Assembly: GCA_030066015.1 (NCBI GenBank)
Contig: JASJCL010000057.1
Coordinates: 1 to 43,764 of the forward strand
Reading direction: 5' to 3'
DNA: 43,764 bases
Source of the DNA: Desulfosarcinaceae bacterium
GTDB taxonomy: Bacteria; Desulfobacterota; Desulfobacteria; Desulfobacterales; Desulfosarcinaceae
In this document: positions 33,625 through 42,700 of the stretch, piece by piece
How the letters are laid out: every line of letters starts with the position of its first letter
Position numbering within the stretch: the first letter of the stretch is position 1
Program-made: the position numbers and the translations under genes
Notes under the pieces: model-generated
Told to the model about the DNA's origin: nothing
Database searches by the model: none
Seen by the model: the letters and a program-made list of their open reading frames with translations, nothing else

Positions 33625-34512
33625 GTGGCACAATCCTCTATCGAGATTGGCATCGTCGGCGGCAGTGGGCTATATGCCCTCGAGGGCTTGCACGCGGTTC
33701 AAGAGGTGGCCCTCGACACCCCTTTTGGGAAGCCGTCAGACACCTATATCACCGGGACTCTCGGCGGTCGGCGGGTGGCTTTCCTGCCCCGCCACGGCCG
33801 TGGCCACCGCTTCACCCCCTCGGAGGTCAACTACCGGGCCAACATTTATGGTTTCAAGCAATTGGGGGTGGGACAACTGCTGGCGGTGACCGCGGTGGGC
33901 AGCTTGAGGGAGAAGATTCACCCCGGCGAGATCGTTCTCCCCGACCAGCTTGTCGACCGTACCCGGCGACGAGAGAGCAGCTTCTTTGGATCGGGACTGG
34001 TGGCCCACATCCCCTTTGCCGATCCCTTCTGCAGCTACCTGGTGACCGCTCTGGCCACGGCGGCCGGCTCAGGTGCCCCCGCGGTGCACCCCCTTGGCAC
34101 CTTGGTGTGCATTGAAGGCCCGGCCTTTTCCACCCGCGCTGAAGCGCACCTTTATCGTCAGTGGGGATGCGACATCGTGGGCATGACGACCCTCCAGGAA
34201 GCCAAACTGGCCCGGGAAGCGGAGATCTGCTACGCCGCCATGGCCATGGTCACCGACTATGACTGCTGGCACGCCACCGCCGACGCCGTTACCGCTGACG
34301 CGGTCTCGGCCACCATGGCGGCCAACATCGAGACGGCCAAGGGCATTCTGACCCGGCTCATCCCACAGATCCATGACACCCGCGGCTGTAGCTGCCAGCA
34401 GGCCCTTTCCGGCGCCATCATGTCCGCTGCCCACACCATACCGGCCGCAACCCGCAGCCGGCTGGCGCTGTTGATCGACAAGTATCTGCCGGGAGATTTG
34501 CCGCGGTCCTGA
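33625..34512 (+). CDS. mtnP: S-methyl-5'-thioadenosine phosphorylase
   Basis: The 295-residue product starts at a GTG (33625) preceded by AAAGGAG; the open frame upstream to 33490 has no good start signal. Motifs of the MTAP branch of the nucleoside phosphorylases are clear: GIVGGSGLYALEG, LPRHGRGHRFTPSEVNYRAN for phosphate and ribose, IEGPAFSTRAE, IVGMTTLQEA and TDYDCWH, where Asp residues contact the base. It splits methylthioadenosine from polyamine synthesis into adenine and methylthioribose 1-phosphate. It precedes the deo operon by about 1.3 kb but is separated from it by a minus-strand gene. Confidence 0.93.
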   Translation: MAQSSIEIGIVGGSGLYALEGLHAVQEVALDTPFGKPSDTYITGTLGGRRVAFLPRHGRGHRFTPSEVNYRANIYGFKQLGVGQLLAVTAVGSLREKIHPGEIVLPDQLVDRTRRRESSFFGSGLVAHIPFADPFCSYLVTALATAAGSGAPAVHPLGTLVCIEGPAFSTRAEAHLYRQWGCDIVGMTTLQEAKLAREAEICYAAMAMVTDYDCWHATADAVTADAVSATMAANIETAKGILTRLIPQIHDTRGCSCQQALSGAIMSAAHTIPAATRSRLALLIDKYLPGDLPRS

Positions 34513-34550
34513 TTGGCGGGGCGTGCAATGGGGGGTGTTTATCAGCAGAA

Positions 34551-34575
34551 CGGCCGTGGGGATGCCCCACGGCCG
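34551..34575. terminator. Perfect hairpin between convergent genes
   Basis: CGGCCGTGGGG and its exact complement form an 11-pair stem with a three-base loop, lying between the ends of mtnP and the acid phosphatase gene. There is no T-run on either side, so it may stop transcription only weakly or protect both mRNA ends. Confidence 0.55.
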
Positions 34576-34647
34576 TCCATCTAAACCCCGATCGGCTTCG
34601 CTTCAGAGAGGCGACTGAAGTTCCGCGTGCGGCGACAAGCGTCCGGC

Positions 34648-35481
34648 TCAGGGCATGTAATCCCAGCGCTTGAGCAGCTCTTTGCGCATCTTGTCCTTCT
34701 CCGCCGCACTGGCGCCCCAGTTGTAGTTGTAGATCGCCCCTTCCCACTCACCGTAGGTCGGATTCGGCAACACGATAAACTTACTGCCCCATTTGGCTTT
34801 TCTTTCATCCACGGCCGCGGCGCGATCGGCGACCGATTTTTTGGCGAAGACACTCTCGAAGTCATTGAGATTGTCTCCCATGAGAAACGCAACCTCATAA
34901 TCTGCCATGACGATGTCGCGGCGGGGCTGTTTGTCGCTGGTATCGGTGCGCAGCAGCAAATGCTTCTCGTCCACGAAGGGAAAACCAAGCGCGGCGAGGT
35001 TTTTGGCGGTGCCCTCGTACCCCACCATCTTGCGATTCGTCACGTAGAAGATCTCCACCCCCTGCGCCTTGGCATAGGAGAGGAAGTCCAAGGCACCCGG
35101 CACCGCCTCGGCCTGCGCGGCGGCCATCCACGGATTCCAAGTCTTGGAAGAGTAGCCGAAATCGTTGCCGATAAGAAAGGCTTCATAGGCCGAGTTATCG
35201 ATAACGGTCTCGTCGGCGTCCACGATGACGGCCACCGGTTTTTGACCTTTATAGTAGCTCAGAAATGCCTGCAGGTTGAGGCGCGCCAGATTGAAGGTCT
35301 GATAGCAGAGCGCGCGATACTCGGCCGAGGTCTGCATCCAAAGGGTGGCCATCACCAGCTGCTCATTGAGATCCTTGGTGCTGAAGGCCTCCGCGTCGCG
35401 CTGTCCCGGCAGCAGCAGGAGGGCGGTGAAGGCGAGCACGAGTCCCGTCATCATCAGTCCGTTTTGCATCTTTCGAATCAT
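34648..35481 (-). CDS. Class C acid phosphatase / 5'-nucleotidase (e(P4) type)
   Basis: The product is 277 residues from the ATG at 35481, with AAAGGAG six bases before it. It has a signal peptide (residues 1-32, ending RDAEA) without a lipobox cysteine, so it is probably soluble in the periplasm, unlike lipoprotein e(P4). HAD motifs follow: VDADETVIDNS (Asp88 nucleophile, Asp90), YVTNRK, and FLMGDNLNDF. These enzymes dephosphorylate nucleotides outside the cytoplasm so that nucleosides can be imported. Its place next to mtnP and the deo operon fits supply of nucleosides for salvage. Confidence 0.9.
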   Translation of the reverse strand: MIRKMQNGLMMTGLVLAFTALLLLPGQRDAEAFSTKDLNEQLVMATLWMQTSAEYRALCYQTFNLARLNLQAFLSYYKGQKPVAVIVDADETVIDNSAYEAFLIGNDFGYSSKTWNPWMAAAQAEAVPGALDFLSYAKAQGVEIFYVTNRKMVGYEGTAKNLAALGFPFVDEKHLLLRTDTSDKQPRRDIVMADYEVAFLMGDNLNDFESVFAKKSVADRAAAVDERKAKWGSKFIVLPNPTYGEWEGAIYNYNWGASAAEKDKMRKELLKRWDYMP

Positions 35482-35832
35482 CTTCACTCCTTTGCGGTAT
35501 TGGGTTACGGACGGAGACCGCCCACGAATGCAGCCTACACGGTGGCGGTTCACCGCCAATCTGTGGTTCGGGGTGGATCTATACGGAGCTGTGGAAAAGA
35601 AAATGAGAGGAATCGGTCGGCCCAGGTCGAAGCGAACGGGGTGGCCGACATCTTCTATTGTGTAACGCACATGCGCCCTTTGAATCAAGCGCTAAGGCGC
35701 AGGTGGGTTCTGCGGCTGGCTGGGGTCCTGGCGGCAGAAAAGCATGGACAGCCCTGCCGGGCTCCATTACACTAATCCCGTCAACACTCGCAGTTTCAGC
35801 CCGCCACTGACCTCTTCCGGAGCGGAGTATCG
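35482..35832. promoter_or_regulatory. Divergent control region of the acid phosphatase and deo operon
   Basis: No gene is evident here. An inverted repeat TGGCGG-TTCA-CCGCCA lies at 35543-35558 and could be an operator for one or both transcripts. No DeoR- or CytR-type regulator gene lies in the window, and no certain -35/-10 pair was found. Confidence 0.4.
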
Positions 35833-37029
35833 ATGATCCGACGCGTCATTCTCATCGTGCTGGATAGCCTGGGTATCGGCGCTATGCCCGACGCCCCCGC
35901 TTTCGGCGACCAGGGTGCCGACACACTGGGGCATATCGCCGCCGCCCAGCCCGAGTTGAACCTGCCCCATCTCTGCCGTCTGGGGTTGGGCCAGATCGCC
36001 GCCCTGCCCTGCCCGGGGGAAGATGTCGGCGCTGTCCCGGCGGATGCGATGGTCTACGGACGGATGGCGGAGCTATCCGCCAGCAAGGACACCACCACGG
36101 GTCACTGGGAGATCGCCGGGATCGTCTCCGAACGCCCTCTTCCCACCTACCCGCAAGGATTTCCACCGGCCCTCATCGATGCCTTCGAAAACGCAATCGG
36201 ACGCCCCACTCTGGGAAACTACCCCCGTTCGGGCACCCGGATTCTGGAAGAGCTGGGCGCTGATCATCTGCAGACCGGCCACCCCATTGTCTACACCTCG
36301 GCGGATTCCGTCTTCCAGCTGGCGGCGCACCGAGAGATTGTCCCCATCGAGACCCTCTATCATTATTGCCATCTGGCGCGGGAACTGCTGACCGGCCAAC
36401 ACGCCGTGGGGCGGGTCATCGCCAGGCCGTTCACCGGCCCACCCCATGCTTTTCAACGCTGCAACGACCTGCGCCGGGACTACTCCCTGCCCCCACCGCA
36501 GGGGACACTGCTGGACTGTCTGGCGTCTGCCGGCCGATTCTGCGCGGGCATCGGCAAGATCGGAGACCTTTTTGCCGGCAGAGGTCTCACCAGCGACACC
36601 CACACCGGTGACAACATGGAAGGGGTCACCGCTGTCCTGGATGCATTGCAGCGTGTCGATGGACAGCGCGGCCTGATCTTCGCCAACTTGGTGGACTTCG
36701 ACATGGTCTATGGACACCGCCGCGATCCCGCCGGATACGCCGGGGCGCTGGCCGCCTTCGACCGGCGCTTGCCCGAGATCTTTGCCGCCTTGCAGACCGA
36801 CGATCTGCTTGTTCTAACGGCCGATCATGGTTGCGATCCCACCTTTGAAGCACACACCGACCACACCCGTGAGTACGTCCCTATTTTGCTCCACGGCGCC
36901 ATGCTGAAATCGCGGGTCGACCTCGGAGATCGCGAGAGCTTCGCGGACTGCGGGCAAACCATTGCCGAGCTGCTCGATCTGCCACCACTCCCCTGGGGAA
37001 CGAGCTTCGCAAAGGAGATTCTGGCATGA
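35833..37029 (+). CDS. deoB: Phosphopentomutase
   Basis: The 398-residue protein belongs to the alkaline-phosphatase superfamily. It starts RRVILIVLDSLGIGAMPDA (metal-binding Asp) and has KDTTTGHWEIAG with the phosphorylated Thr. Later metal sites are in SDTHTGDN and LTADHGCDPTFEAHTDHTRE. It interconverts ribose 1-phosphate or deoxyribose 1-phosphate with the 5-phosphates, using manganese. It is the first gene of a five-gene operon in which every junction overlaps by one to four bases. The ATG follows GGAGCGGAG. Confidence 0.96.
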   Translation: MIRRVILIVLDSLGIGAMPDAPAFGDQGADTLGHIAAAQPELNLPHLCRLGLGQIAALPCPGEDVGAVPADAMVYGRMAELSASKDTTTGHWEIAGIVSERPLPTYPQGFPPALIDAFENAIGRPTLGNYPRSGTRILEELGADHLQTGHPIVYTSADSVFQLAAHREIVPIETLYHYCHLARELLTGQHAVGRVIARPFTGPPHAFQRCNDLRRDYSLPPPQGTLLDCLASAGRFCAGIGKIGDLFAGRGLTSDTHTGDNMEGVTAVLDALQRVDGQRGLIFANLVDFDMVYGHRRDPAGYAGALAAFDRRLPEIFAALQTDDLLVLTADHGCDPTFEAHTDHTREYVPILLHGAMLKSRVDLGDRESFADCGQTIAELLDLPPLPWGTSFAKEILA

Positions 37030-37865
37030 TCCCGACCCCTGCGTCCAAAGCCCGTGCAGCGGCTGATTTTCTCGCCAAGCGGCTGGCGGCCACCCCCCGC
37101 GTGGGCATCGTCCTGGGCAGCGGCCTGGGCGCCCTCAGCGCAGCGGTCGAATCTGCCATCACCCTCCCCTACGGCGATATTCCCCACTTCCCCGTCTCCG
37201 GTGTTCCCGGCCACAAGGGCGCCCTCATTGCCGGTCGGCTCTGCGGCCAGTCTGTGGTGGCCCTCTCCGGCCGCGTCCATCGATATGAAGGCCATTCCAT
37301 GGATGTGGTGACATTCCCCGTGCGGGTACTGGCGGCGCTGGGGATCGAAGTGGTCATCATCACAGCGGCGGTCGGCGGCCTGAACGCCGCCTATACCCCC
37401 GGCGATATTGTCGCCCTCAGCGATCACATCAATCTTATGGGAACCAATCCCCTTGTGGGCGGGCCCAACTTCGTGGATCTGACCCAATTGTACGATCCCG
37501 CTTTACGTCAGGTGGCGACATCCGTTGCGTCGCGGTTGGGCATCCCTCTCTGGGAGGGCGTTTACGCCGCCATGCCGGGACCCTGCTACGAGACGCCGGC
37601 CGAGATACGCGCCCTCAGCGTCCTCGGCGCCGACGTGGTGGGCATGTCCACCGTTCCCGAAGCGATTCTGGCACACAGTCTAAACGTGCGCGTCCTGGGT
37701 CTCACCATGGTCACCAACAAGGCGGCCGGCATTACGGGCGAGCCCCTCTCCCATGAAGAGGTGATGGCCGCTTCTGACGAGGGCGGGCTCCGCTTTCAAT
37801 CTTTGGTAAGCGGCATCCTGTCTGCCCTGAGCGATCCACCGCCACCTGCGGGAGTCGTCCCATGA
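37026..37865 (+). CDS. Purine nucleoside phosphorylase (trimeric PunA type)
   Basis: This 279-residue protein overlaps deoB by ATGA. Motifs are VGIVLGSGLGAL for phosphate, SGRVHRYEGH, ITAAVGGLN, AMPGPCYETPAEI for the base and GMSTVPEA plus TNKAAGI for the purine pocket. The Asn in the TNKAAGI segment fits preference for 6-oxopurines (inosine, guanosine) as in trimeric PNP. It cleaves purine (deoxy)nucleosides to base and (deoxy)ribose 1-phosphate, the substrate of DeoB. Confidence 0.94.
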   Translation: MIPTPASKARAAADFLAKRLAATPRVGIVLGSGLGALSAAVESAITLPYGDIPHFPVSGVPGHKGALIAGRLCGQSVVALSGRVHRYEGHSMDVVTFPVRVLAALGIEVVIITAAVGGLNAAYTPGDIVALSDHINLMGTNPLVGGPNFVDLTQLYDPALRQVATSVASRLGIPLWEGVYAAMPGPCYETPAEIRALSVLGADVVGMSTVPEAILAHSLNVRVLGLTMVTNKAAGITGEPLSHEEVMAASDEGGLRFQSLVSGILSALSDPPPPAGVVP

Positions 37866-39193
37866 GCACCTACGAGCTGATCCGACGCAAACGTGACGGG
37901 GAAGAACTCCAGCCCTCCGAGATCGACGCGCTGATCGGGGGCTATGTGGACGGCGAGATCCCCGATTACCAGGTGGCGGCATTTCTCATGGCGGTCTACT
38001 TTCGGGGCATGACCGCCGGTGAATGTCATCACCTGACCCGCGCCATGGCGGCATCTGGCGAACGGGTGGATCTCTCTGCCATACCGGGGTTCAAGGTGGA
38101 CAAGCACTCCACCGGCGGTGTCGGCGACACCACCAGCCTGGTGCTGGGCCCATTGGTGGCGAGCTGCGGGGCAGTGGTGGCCAAGATGACGGGGCGGGAA
38201 TTGGGACATACCGGTGGGACGGTGGACAAGCTGGAAGCGATTCCCGGCGTCAATCTGACCCGCTCCAAGGACGACTTTATCGCCACTGCCAAAAAGCTCG
38301 GCCTGAGTATCGTTGCCCAGTCGCAGGATCTGGCCCCGGCGGACAAGCTGCTCTACGCCCTGCGCAATGTCACCGCTACCGTCGACGCCATCCCCCTGAT
38401 TGCCAGTTCCATCATGAGCAAGAAGCTGGCCGCTGGCGCCGATGGCATCGTCTTGGATGTCAAAACCGGTAACGGCGCCTTCACTGCCGGGCTGCCGAGC
38501 GCCATCGATCTGGCGCGGACCATGGTCGACATCGGCACTGACGCCGGACGCCGGGTCGTGGCCCTGGTGACCAGCATGGATCAGCCCCTGGGACGAGCGG
38601 TGGGCAACGCCCTCGAAGTGCAGGAAGCGATCGCCGCCCTCAGCGGCCGCGGGCCGCGCGATCTCACCGAATTGGTCCTGGCCATGGGGTGTGAAATGTT
38701 GGTGATGGCCGGTGCTGCGGCCTCCGGCAAGGCAGCCCACGATCGTCTCGCAGCCGCCCTCGGCGACGGCAGCGCATTGGCCAAGTTCCGGCAGTACGTT
38801 TCCGCCATGGGGGGCGACCCCGGCACCATCGACCATCCCGAACGGCTTCCCACCACGAAGCACCATTGGCCGGTGTGCACGCCGACCGCCGGCTACGTCA
38901 CCAGCATCGATTCGCTGAGGCTCGGCATGGCCTCAAAGTCCCTGGGTGCTGGACGCCCGACCAAGGAGGCCGCCATCGACCCCGCGGCGGGGATTCTCCT
39001 GCACAAGAAACTGGGCGATGCGATCCTCGCCTCAGAACCACTGGCAACCATCCACACCAACCTTGGCGAAAGGGTCGCTCAAGATGCTGTTTTGCAGATC
39101 CAGCAGGCCTATTCGATCCGCCCCGACCCCATCACTCCCCCCCCACTGCTGCGTGCCCGCGTGACCCGTCAGGGCGTCGAGGAACTGGCGTGA
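37862..39193 (+). CDS. deoA: Thymidine/pyrimidine-nucleoside phosphorylase
   Basis: This 443-residue protein overlaps the PNP gene by ATGA. The phosphate-binding signature KHSTGGVGDTTSLVLGPLVA is intact, followed by KMTGRELGHTGGTVDKLE, and the C-terminal alpha/beta domain is complete. The length fits the deoA/pdp family. It converts thymidine, deoxyuridine and possibly uridine to base and sugar 1-phosphate. The choice between strict thymidine phosphorylase and the broader pyrimidine enzyme cannot be made from motifs alone. Confidence 0.94.
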   Translation: MSTYELIRRKRDGEELQPSEIDALIGGYVDGEIPDYQVAAFLMAVYFRGMTAGECHHLTRAMAASGERVDLSAIPGFKVDKHSTGGVGDTTSLVLGPLVASCGAVVAKMTGRELGHTGGTVDKLEAIPGVNLTRSKDDFIATAKKLGLSIVAQSQDLAPADKLLYALRNVTATVDAIPLIASSIMSKKLAAGADGIVLDVKTGNGAFTAGLPSAIDLARTMVDIGTDAGRRVVALVTSMDQPLGRAVGNALEVQEAIAALSGRGPRDLTELVLAMGCEMLVMAGAAASGKAAHDRLAAALGDGSALAKFRQYVSAMGGDPGTIDHPERLPTTKHHWPVCTPTAGYVTSIDSLRLGMASKSLGAGRPTKEAAIDPAAGILLHKKLGDAILASEPLATIHTNLGERVAQDAVLQIQQAYSIRPDPITPPPLLRARVTRQGVEELA

Positions 39194-40173
39194 TGACATC
39201 TGCCTTTCAGCGCCGTTTTGAAGCTTCGCTGGTTGGATTTCCCGCCGGTGTCCAACCCATCTTGCGCCGGCTGCCCCATCAGATGGGAATGCTGGCACCC
39301 CAGGAGGTGACTGCCATCTGCACCGCCATGGACTTGACGCCATCGGAATTGGCCCTTGCACTGCTGCCGACCGCTCAGGTTTTCGCGCGTCCCGCCATCT
39401 CCGGCTTCCGGGTGGGCGCAGTGGCGCAGGCCGTCAGCGGGCTCCGAGCGACCAGCGGCTCAGCGGGAGCCACCGTCCCCGAGGCCCTCTTTCTCGGCGC
39501 CAATCTTGAGTTCACGGGTCTGCCCCTCTGCCATACCATTCATGCCGAACAGAGCGCCGTGCTGAACGCCTGGCGGCACGGCGCGTCCCGACTGACATCA
39601 CTGGCGGTGTCTGCTGCACCCTGCGGCAGCTGCAGGCAATTTCTACGGGAGGCGGTCGGCAGTCGCGACCTGATCATCCGTTTACCCACTGACGGCAGCA
39701 ATCGGCAAGTGCTGTTGTCCGACCTTTTGCCGGAAGCGTTCGGCGCCGAAGACCTCAATCGGCGCGGCGGGCTTTTCGAACCGCCGACCACTTTCAGCGC
39801 AGCAGCGGCCGAATTCCCAGGGCGCCGTCACCAGCCTGGCCCCCATCCCACGCCGCAGAAAATGGCTGCCACTGCATATGCGCCCTACACCGACAACCGC
39901 GCCGGCTGCCGTCTCACACTGGACGACGGGCGTGTTGTCACGATGGGCAGCATCGAGAACGCCGCTTTCAACCCCAGCCTCACCGCCCTGCAAGCGGCTT
40001 TGGCATTGGCCTGCCTGACCGGTGCCCGCCTACCGGAGGCGATTCAGCGCATCGAACTGGCCGAGCAGCCCACCGCGACGACCCAAAGCGGTGCCGCCGC
40101 GTGGCACCTCGCCGAGTGGGCCCCCGCTGCCGAAGTGATCACCCAGCCTTTCTCATTGGAGGATACCCTATGA
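39193..40173 (+). CDS. cdd: Cytidine deaminase, two-domain (E. coli Cdd) type
   Basis: The product is 326 residues; the ATG shares a base with the deoA stop (TGATG). A longer open frame from 38866 is only a shadow of deoA. The catalytic half has His117 and Glu119 in TIHAEQSAVLNAW and the zinc cysteines Cys144 and Cys147 in APCGSCRQF. The C-terminal half (about residues 200-326) is the non-catalytic second domain of the dimeric class. It is slightly longer than E. coli Cdd, the extra being a Pro/Gln-rich linker near residue 220. It deaminates cytidine and deoxycytidine to feed DeoA. Confidence 0.93.
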   Translation: MTSAFQRRFEASLVGFPAGVQPILRRLPHQMGMLAPQEVTAICTAMDLTPSELALALLPTAQVFARPAISGFRVGAVAQAVSGLRATSGSAGATVPEALFLGANLEFTGLPLCHTIHAEQSAVLNAWRHGASRLTSLAVSAAPCGSCRQFLREAVGSRDLIIRLPTDGSNRQVLLSDLLPEAFGAEDLNRRGGLFEPPTTFSAAAAEFPGRRHQPGPHPTPQKMAATAYAPYTDNRAGCRLTLDDGRVVTMGSIENAAFNPSLTALQAALALACLTGARLPEAIQRIELAEQPTATTQSGAAAWHLAEWAPAAEVITQPFSLEDTL

Positions 40174-40838
40174 AGATGACTGCCCAGGCCATGGCCCAGA
40201 CGATTGACCACACCCTGCTCAGACCGGATGCGACCCCGGCGATGGTCGCCCAGCTGTGCGCGGAAGCCCAAGAGCACCAGTTCAAAGCTGTCTGTGTGAA
40301 CGGATGCCACGTGGGCCAGGCAGGTCTGGCGTTGAAGGGCAGCGGCATCAGCGTGTGTGCCGTGATCGGCTTCCCGCTGGGTGCCAACGCTGGGCCGGCC
40401 AAAGCCCAAGAGGCGATGCTGGCGGCCGCCGACGGTGCAGATGAGATCGATATGGTGCTCAATATCGGGCGTCTCAAGGCGCAGGAGGACGCCAACGTTT
40501 TGCGGGATGTACGCAACGTTCGCAATGCCATCGGAGACCGGATCTGCCTCAAGGTGATCATCGAGACCTGTCTCCTCTCCGAATCGGAGAAGGTTCGCGC
40601 CTGCGAACTGTCCCGCGACGCCGGGGCCGACTTTGTTAAAACCAGCACGGGCTTCGCTGGTGGCGGGGCGACAACGGCCGATGTCGCGCTGATGCGGAAG
40701 ACTGTGGGAGATGCCATGGGCGTCAAGGCCAGCGGCGGCATCAAGGATTGGGAGACTGCGACGGCGATGCTGTCGGCGGGTGCCAACCGCCTTGGCACCA
40801 GCTCCGGTGTGGCCATCTTGGGAAGCGCGCCGGCGTGA
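40170..40838 (+). CDS. deoC: Deoxyribose-phosphate aldolase
   Basis: The product is 222 residues; the ATG overlaps the cdd stop (ATGA), and GGAGGA lies upstream. It is a TIM barrel beginning TIDHTLLRPDAT, with the Schiff-base lysine Lys157 in FVKTSTGF and the second active-site lysine Lys186 in GVKASGG. It splits deoxyribose 5-phosphate into acetaldehyde and glyceraldehyde 3-phosphate. It closes the operon, so the complete route from nucleosides to central metabolism is encoded. Positions 40839-41061 downstream hold no gene. Confidence 0.96.
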   Translation: MKMTAQAMAQTIDHTLLRPDATPAMVAQLCAEAQEHQFKAVCVNGCHVGQAGLALKGSGISVCAVIGFPLGANAGPAKAQEAMLAAADGADEIDMVLNIGRLKAQEDANVLRDVRNVRNAIGDRICLKVIIETCLLSESEKVRACELSRDAGADFVKTSTGFAGGGATTADVALMRKTVGDAMGVKASGGIKDWETATAMLSAGANRLGTSSGVAILGSAPA

Positions 40839-41061
40839 TGGATGGCCCGCAGCAACCGCTGCCGCAACCGTGGTGGCCCGGTAAGGTCCAACCGCAGCCC
40901 ATTGGGTGCTGGGGTCCTCCAGGGCCGCGCCCAATCGCTGACGGCCGAACCTAAACAATTGCGCAGCTGGTGGATGGCAATTGGGGCGTCGGCATCAGCG
41001 GCGACCGCACCACGGAACGCTGCCAGCACGCCGTAGAACCGGTTGGTTGCGAAAGAGACCC

Positions 41062-42123
41062 ATGTCACCAAACGAACCGCTGTTGCAATCTCTCTGGGAA
41101 TTTCTACCGGCGGCCGGCATCTTTTTTGGACTGGTGGCGCTGATCTTGGCGCTTCACCGCTACACCAGCCGTCGTCAATTGAGCGCCGATGTCCGCCGAA
41201 CCATCGTACCGCAGCTATTGATGGTCTGCTGCGGCGCTCTGGGGATTATCCTCACCATCGTCGCCCTGCCGCTGACCGAGACCACCCGGGGACAAATGCT
41301 GGCACTGGTGGGCGTCGTCTTCACCGGCATTATCGCCCTCTCCTCTACCACCTTCGTGACCAATGCGCTGGCGGGCCTCATGCTGCGTCTGATTCGCCAC
41401 TATCGGGCCGGTGATTTCATCCGCATCAACGACCTCTTCGGTCGGGTCACGGAGCGGGGCCTCTTTCACACCGAGATACAGACCCCCGAGCGCAATCTGA
41501 CGACCCTGCCCAACCTCTATCTGGTCTCCCACCCCCACACGGTGGTCCGCAGTTCGGGCACCATCATCTCCGCCCGCCTCTCATTGGGATACGATCTCGA
41601 TCACCACCGCATCGAGCCCCTCTTGGCGGCGGCGGCCGAACAGGCCGATCTCCAAGAGGTGTTCGTACAGGTCATCGCGCTGGGAGATTTTGCCATCACC
41701 TACAAGGTGTCCGGCTTTCTCTCCGATGTGAAACAGCTCCTCGCCGCTCAAAGCAATTTGCGGCGCAAGATTCTGGATGTGCTTCACCAGGACGGCGTGG
41801 AGATCGTCTCTCCGCGGTTCATGAACCAGCGCATTCTGGACGGCGCAGCGCAGGTGATCCCCGAGGTTCAGACATCGACCGCCGGTCCATTGGAGGAGGA
41901 ACCGCCTGTGCCAGAAGCGGTGATCTTCGACAAGGCCGAGACGGCCGTGCGGCTGGACCAATTGCAGGCCCGGCTGGCCGATCTGTCCGAAAAGCGAAAA
42001 GCACTGGCCAAACGCAGGGACGCAGCCGCCAAACCCGCACTGGAACGCATCGATGCCGCCATTCACAAGCTGGAGGCCGTCATTGCCAGCAGCCGCAAAG
42101 CGCTCGACGCGGAGGATTCCTGA
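41062..42123 (+). CDS. MscS-family mechanosensitive channel protein with C-terminal coiled coil
   Basis: The product is 353 residues from the ATG at 41062. Three membrane helices are at about residues 12-32, 52-74 and 78-103; the last holds the pore-lining VVFTGIIALSSTTFVTNALAG. It continues into the beta domain with YRAGDFIRINDLFGRVTERG, the MscS signature. The C-terminal tail (about residues 300-350) is a predicted coiled coil (QLQARLADLSEKRKALAKRR) not found in E. coli MscS. Such channels release solutes on osmotic downshock. The coiled coil may stabilise the heptamer or bind a partner. Confidence 0.9.
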   Translation: MSPNEPLLQSLWEFLPAAGIFFGLVALILALHRYTSRRQLSADVRRTIVPQLLMVCCGALGIILTIVALPLTETTRGQMLALVGVVFTGIIALSSTTFVTNALAGLMLRLIRHYRAGDFIRINDLFGRVTERGLFHTEIQTPERNLTTLPNLYLVSHPHTVVRSSGTIISARLSLGYDLDHHRIEPLLAAAAEQADLQEVFVQVIALGDFAITYKVSGFLSDVKQLLAAQSNLRRKILDVLHQDGVEIVSPRFMNQRILDGAAQVIPEVQTSTAGPLEEEPPVPEAVIFDKAETAVRLDQLQARLADLSEKRKALAKRRDAAAKPALERIDAAIHKLEAVIASSRKALDAEDS

Positions 42124-42248
42124 ACTAGAAAATGAGATGAAAATGCGGAAAGGAGCGGGAGGAGAAGTTGGCGGATACGGACAAGCATCCACTTAGGTGG
42201 CGACACCGCCGCTAGCGTCCAGGGCGGATGGCCCAAAAAACCACCGGC

Positions 42249-42289
42249 TAAAAAAGGGACGCCCGACTCCGGTTGGAATCGGGCGTCCC
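42249..42289 (-). terminator. Rho-independent terminator of the cold-shock gene
   Basis: On the minus strand a 15-base arm starting GGGACGCCCGA pairs with its complement around a four-base loop (one mismatch). It is followed directly by six T residues, 22 bases after the cold-shock stop codon. On the other strand there is no T-run. Confidence 0.92.
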
Positions 42290-42310
42290 GTTAGTAGCCG
42301 TCAGTCGAGG

Positions 42311-42511
42311 TTAAACGACGGTGACGTTGGCAGCAGCGGGGCCTTTCGGGCCCTGCTCGATGTCGAAGGTCACGCGGTCGCCTTCATTGAGGGTACGGAA
42401 GCCGCTGGCGTTGATGGCGGAATGGTGCACGAATACATCCGGACCATCTTCCTGCTCGATGAAGCCAAACCCTTTTTGATCGTTAAACCACTTTACGGTA
42501 CCGTTTGCCAT
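42311..42511 (-). CDS. Cold-shock-domain RNA-binding protein
   Basis: This 66-residue protein has AGGAGG before its ATG. It is a complete CspA-type OB fold: [20 protein letters not shown] with RNP1, [10 protein letters not shown] with RNP2, and the ending GPAAANVTV. It binds single-stranded RNA or DNA and loosens mRNA structure; members are made either in the cold or constitutively. Its long, structured upstream region (42512-42700) recalls the regulated leaders of csp genes, although hairpins there also fit a plus-strand transcript. Confidence 0.96.
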   Translation of the reverse strand: MANGTVKWFNDQKGFGFIEQEDGPDVFVHHSAINASGFRTLNEGDRVTFDIEQGPKGPAAANVTVV

Positions 42512-42582
42512 GAGGACATCCTCCTAAGTTAAATAAATGATAAGACAAAATTTCATACTGGAGGAGGTCACTCATACGGGTG

Positions 42583-42700
42583 ATGCAGTCCTACAGAAAG
42601 AAATTTTCCCGTCGGACCTTCCTGGAGGTCCGATTGGCGTGGAATATATGAAGTTTTCATCTAAAATGCAAGCATTTAGATGGGGTTTTTTTATTTTTTT
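42583..42700 (+). ncRNA. Structured element ending in a terminator-like hairpin
   Basis: Two hairpins lie upstream of the cold-shock gene: TCGGACCT paired with AGGTCCGA (42612-42633), and CATCTAAAATGC paired with GCATTTAGATG (42658-42682). The second is followed by GGG and 15 bases that are all T except one A, so it would end a plus-strand transcript. Read as protein, the same stretch gives a 22-residue frame with SRRTFLE from the ATG at 42583. An ATGA overlap at 42648 then leads to a second frame resembling a signal peptide (MKFSSKMQAFRWGFFIFLVP). A small RNA, an attenuated leader or a decayed exported-protein gene are all possible. Confidence 0.4.

Noticed and set aside
37796-38866. 356-codon minus-strand frame across deoA
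   Set aside because: deoA is complete on the plus strand with all catalytic motifs; this is a shadow frame.
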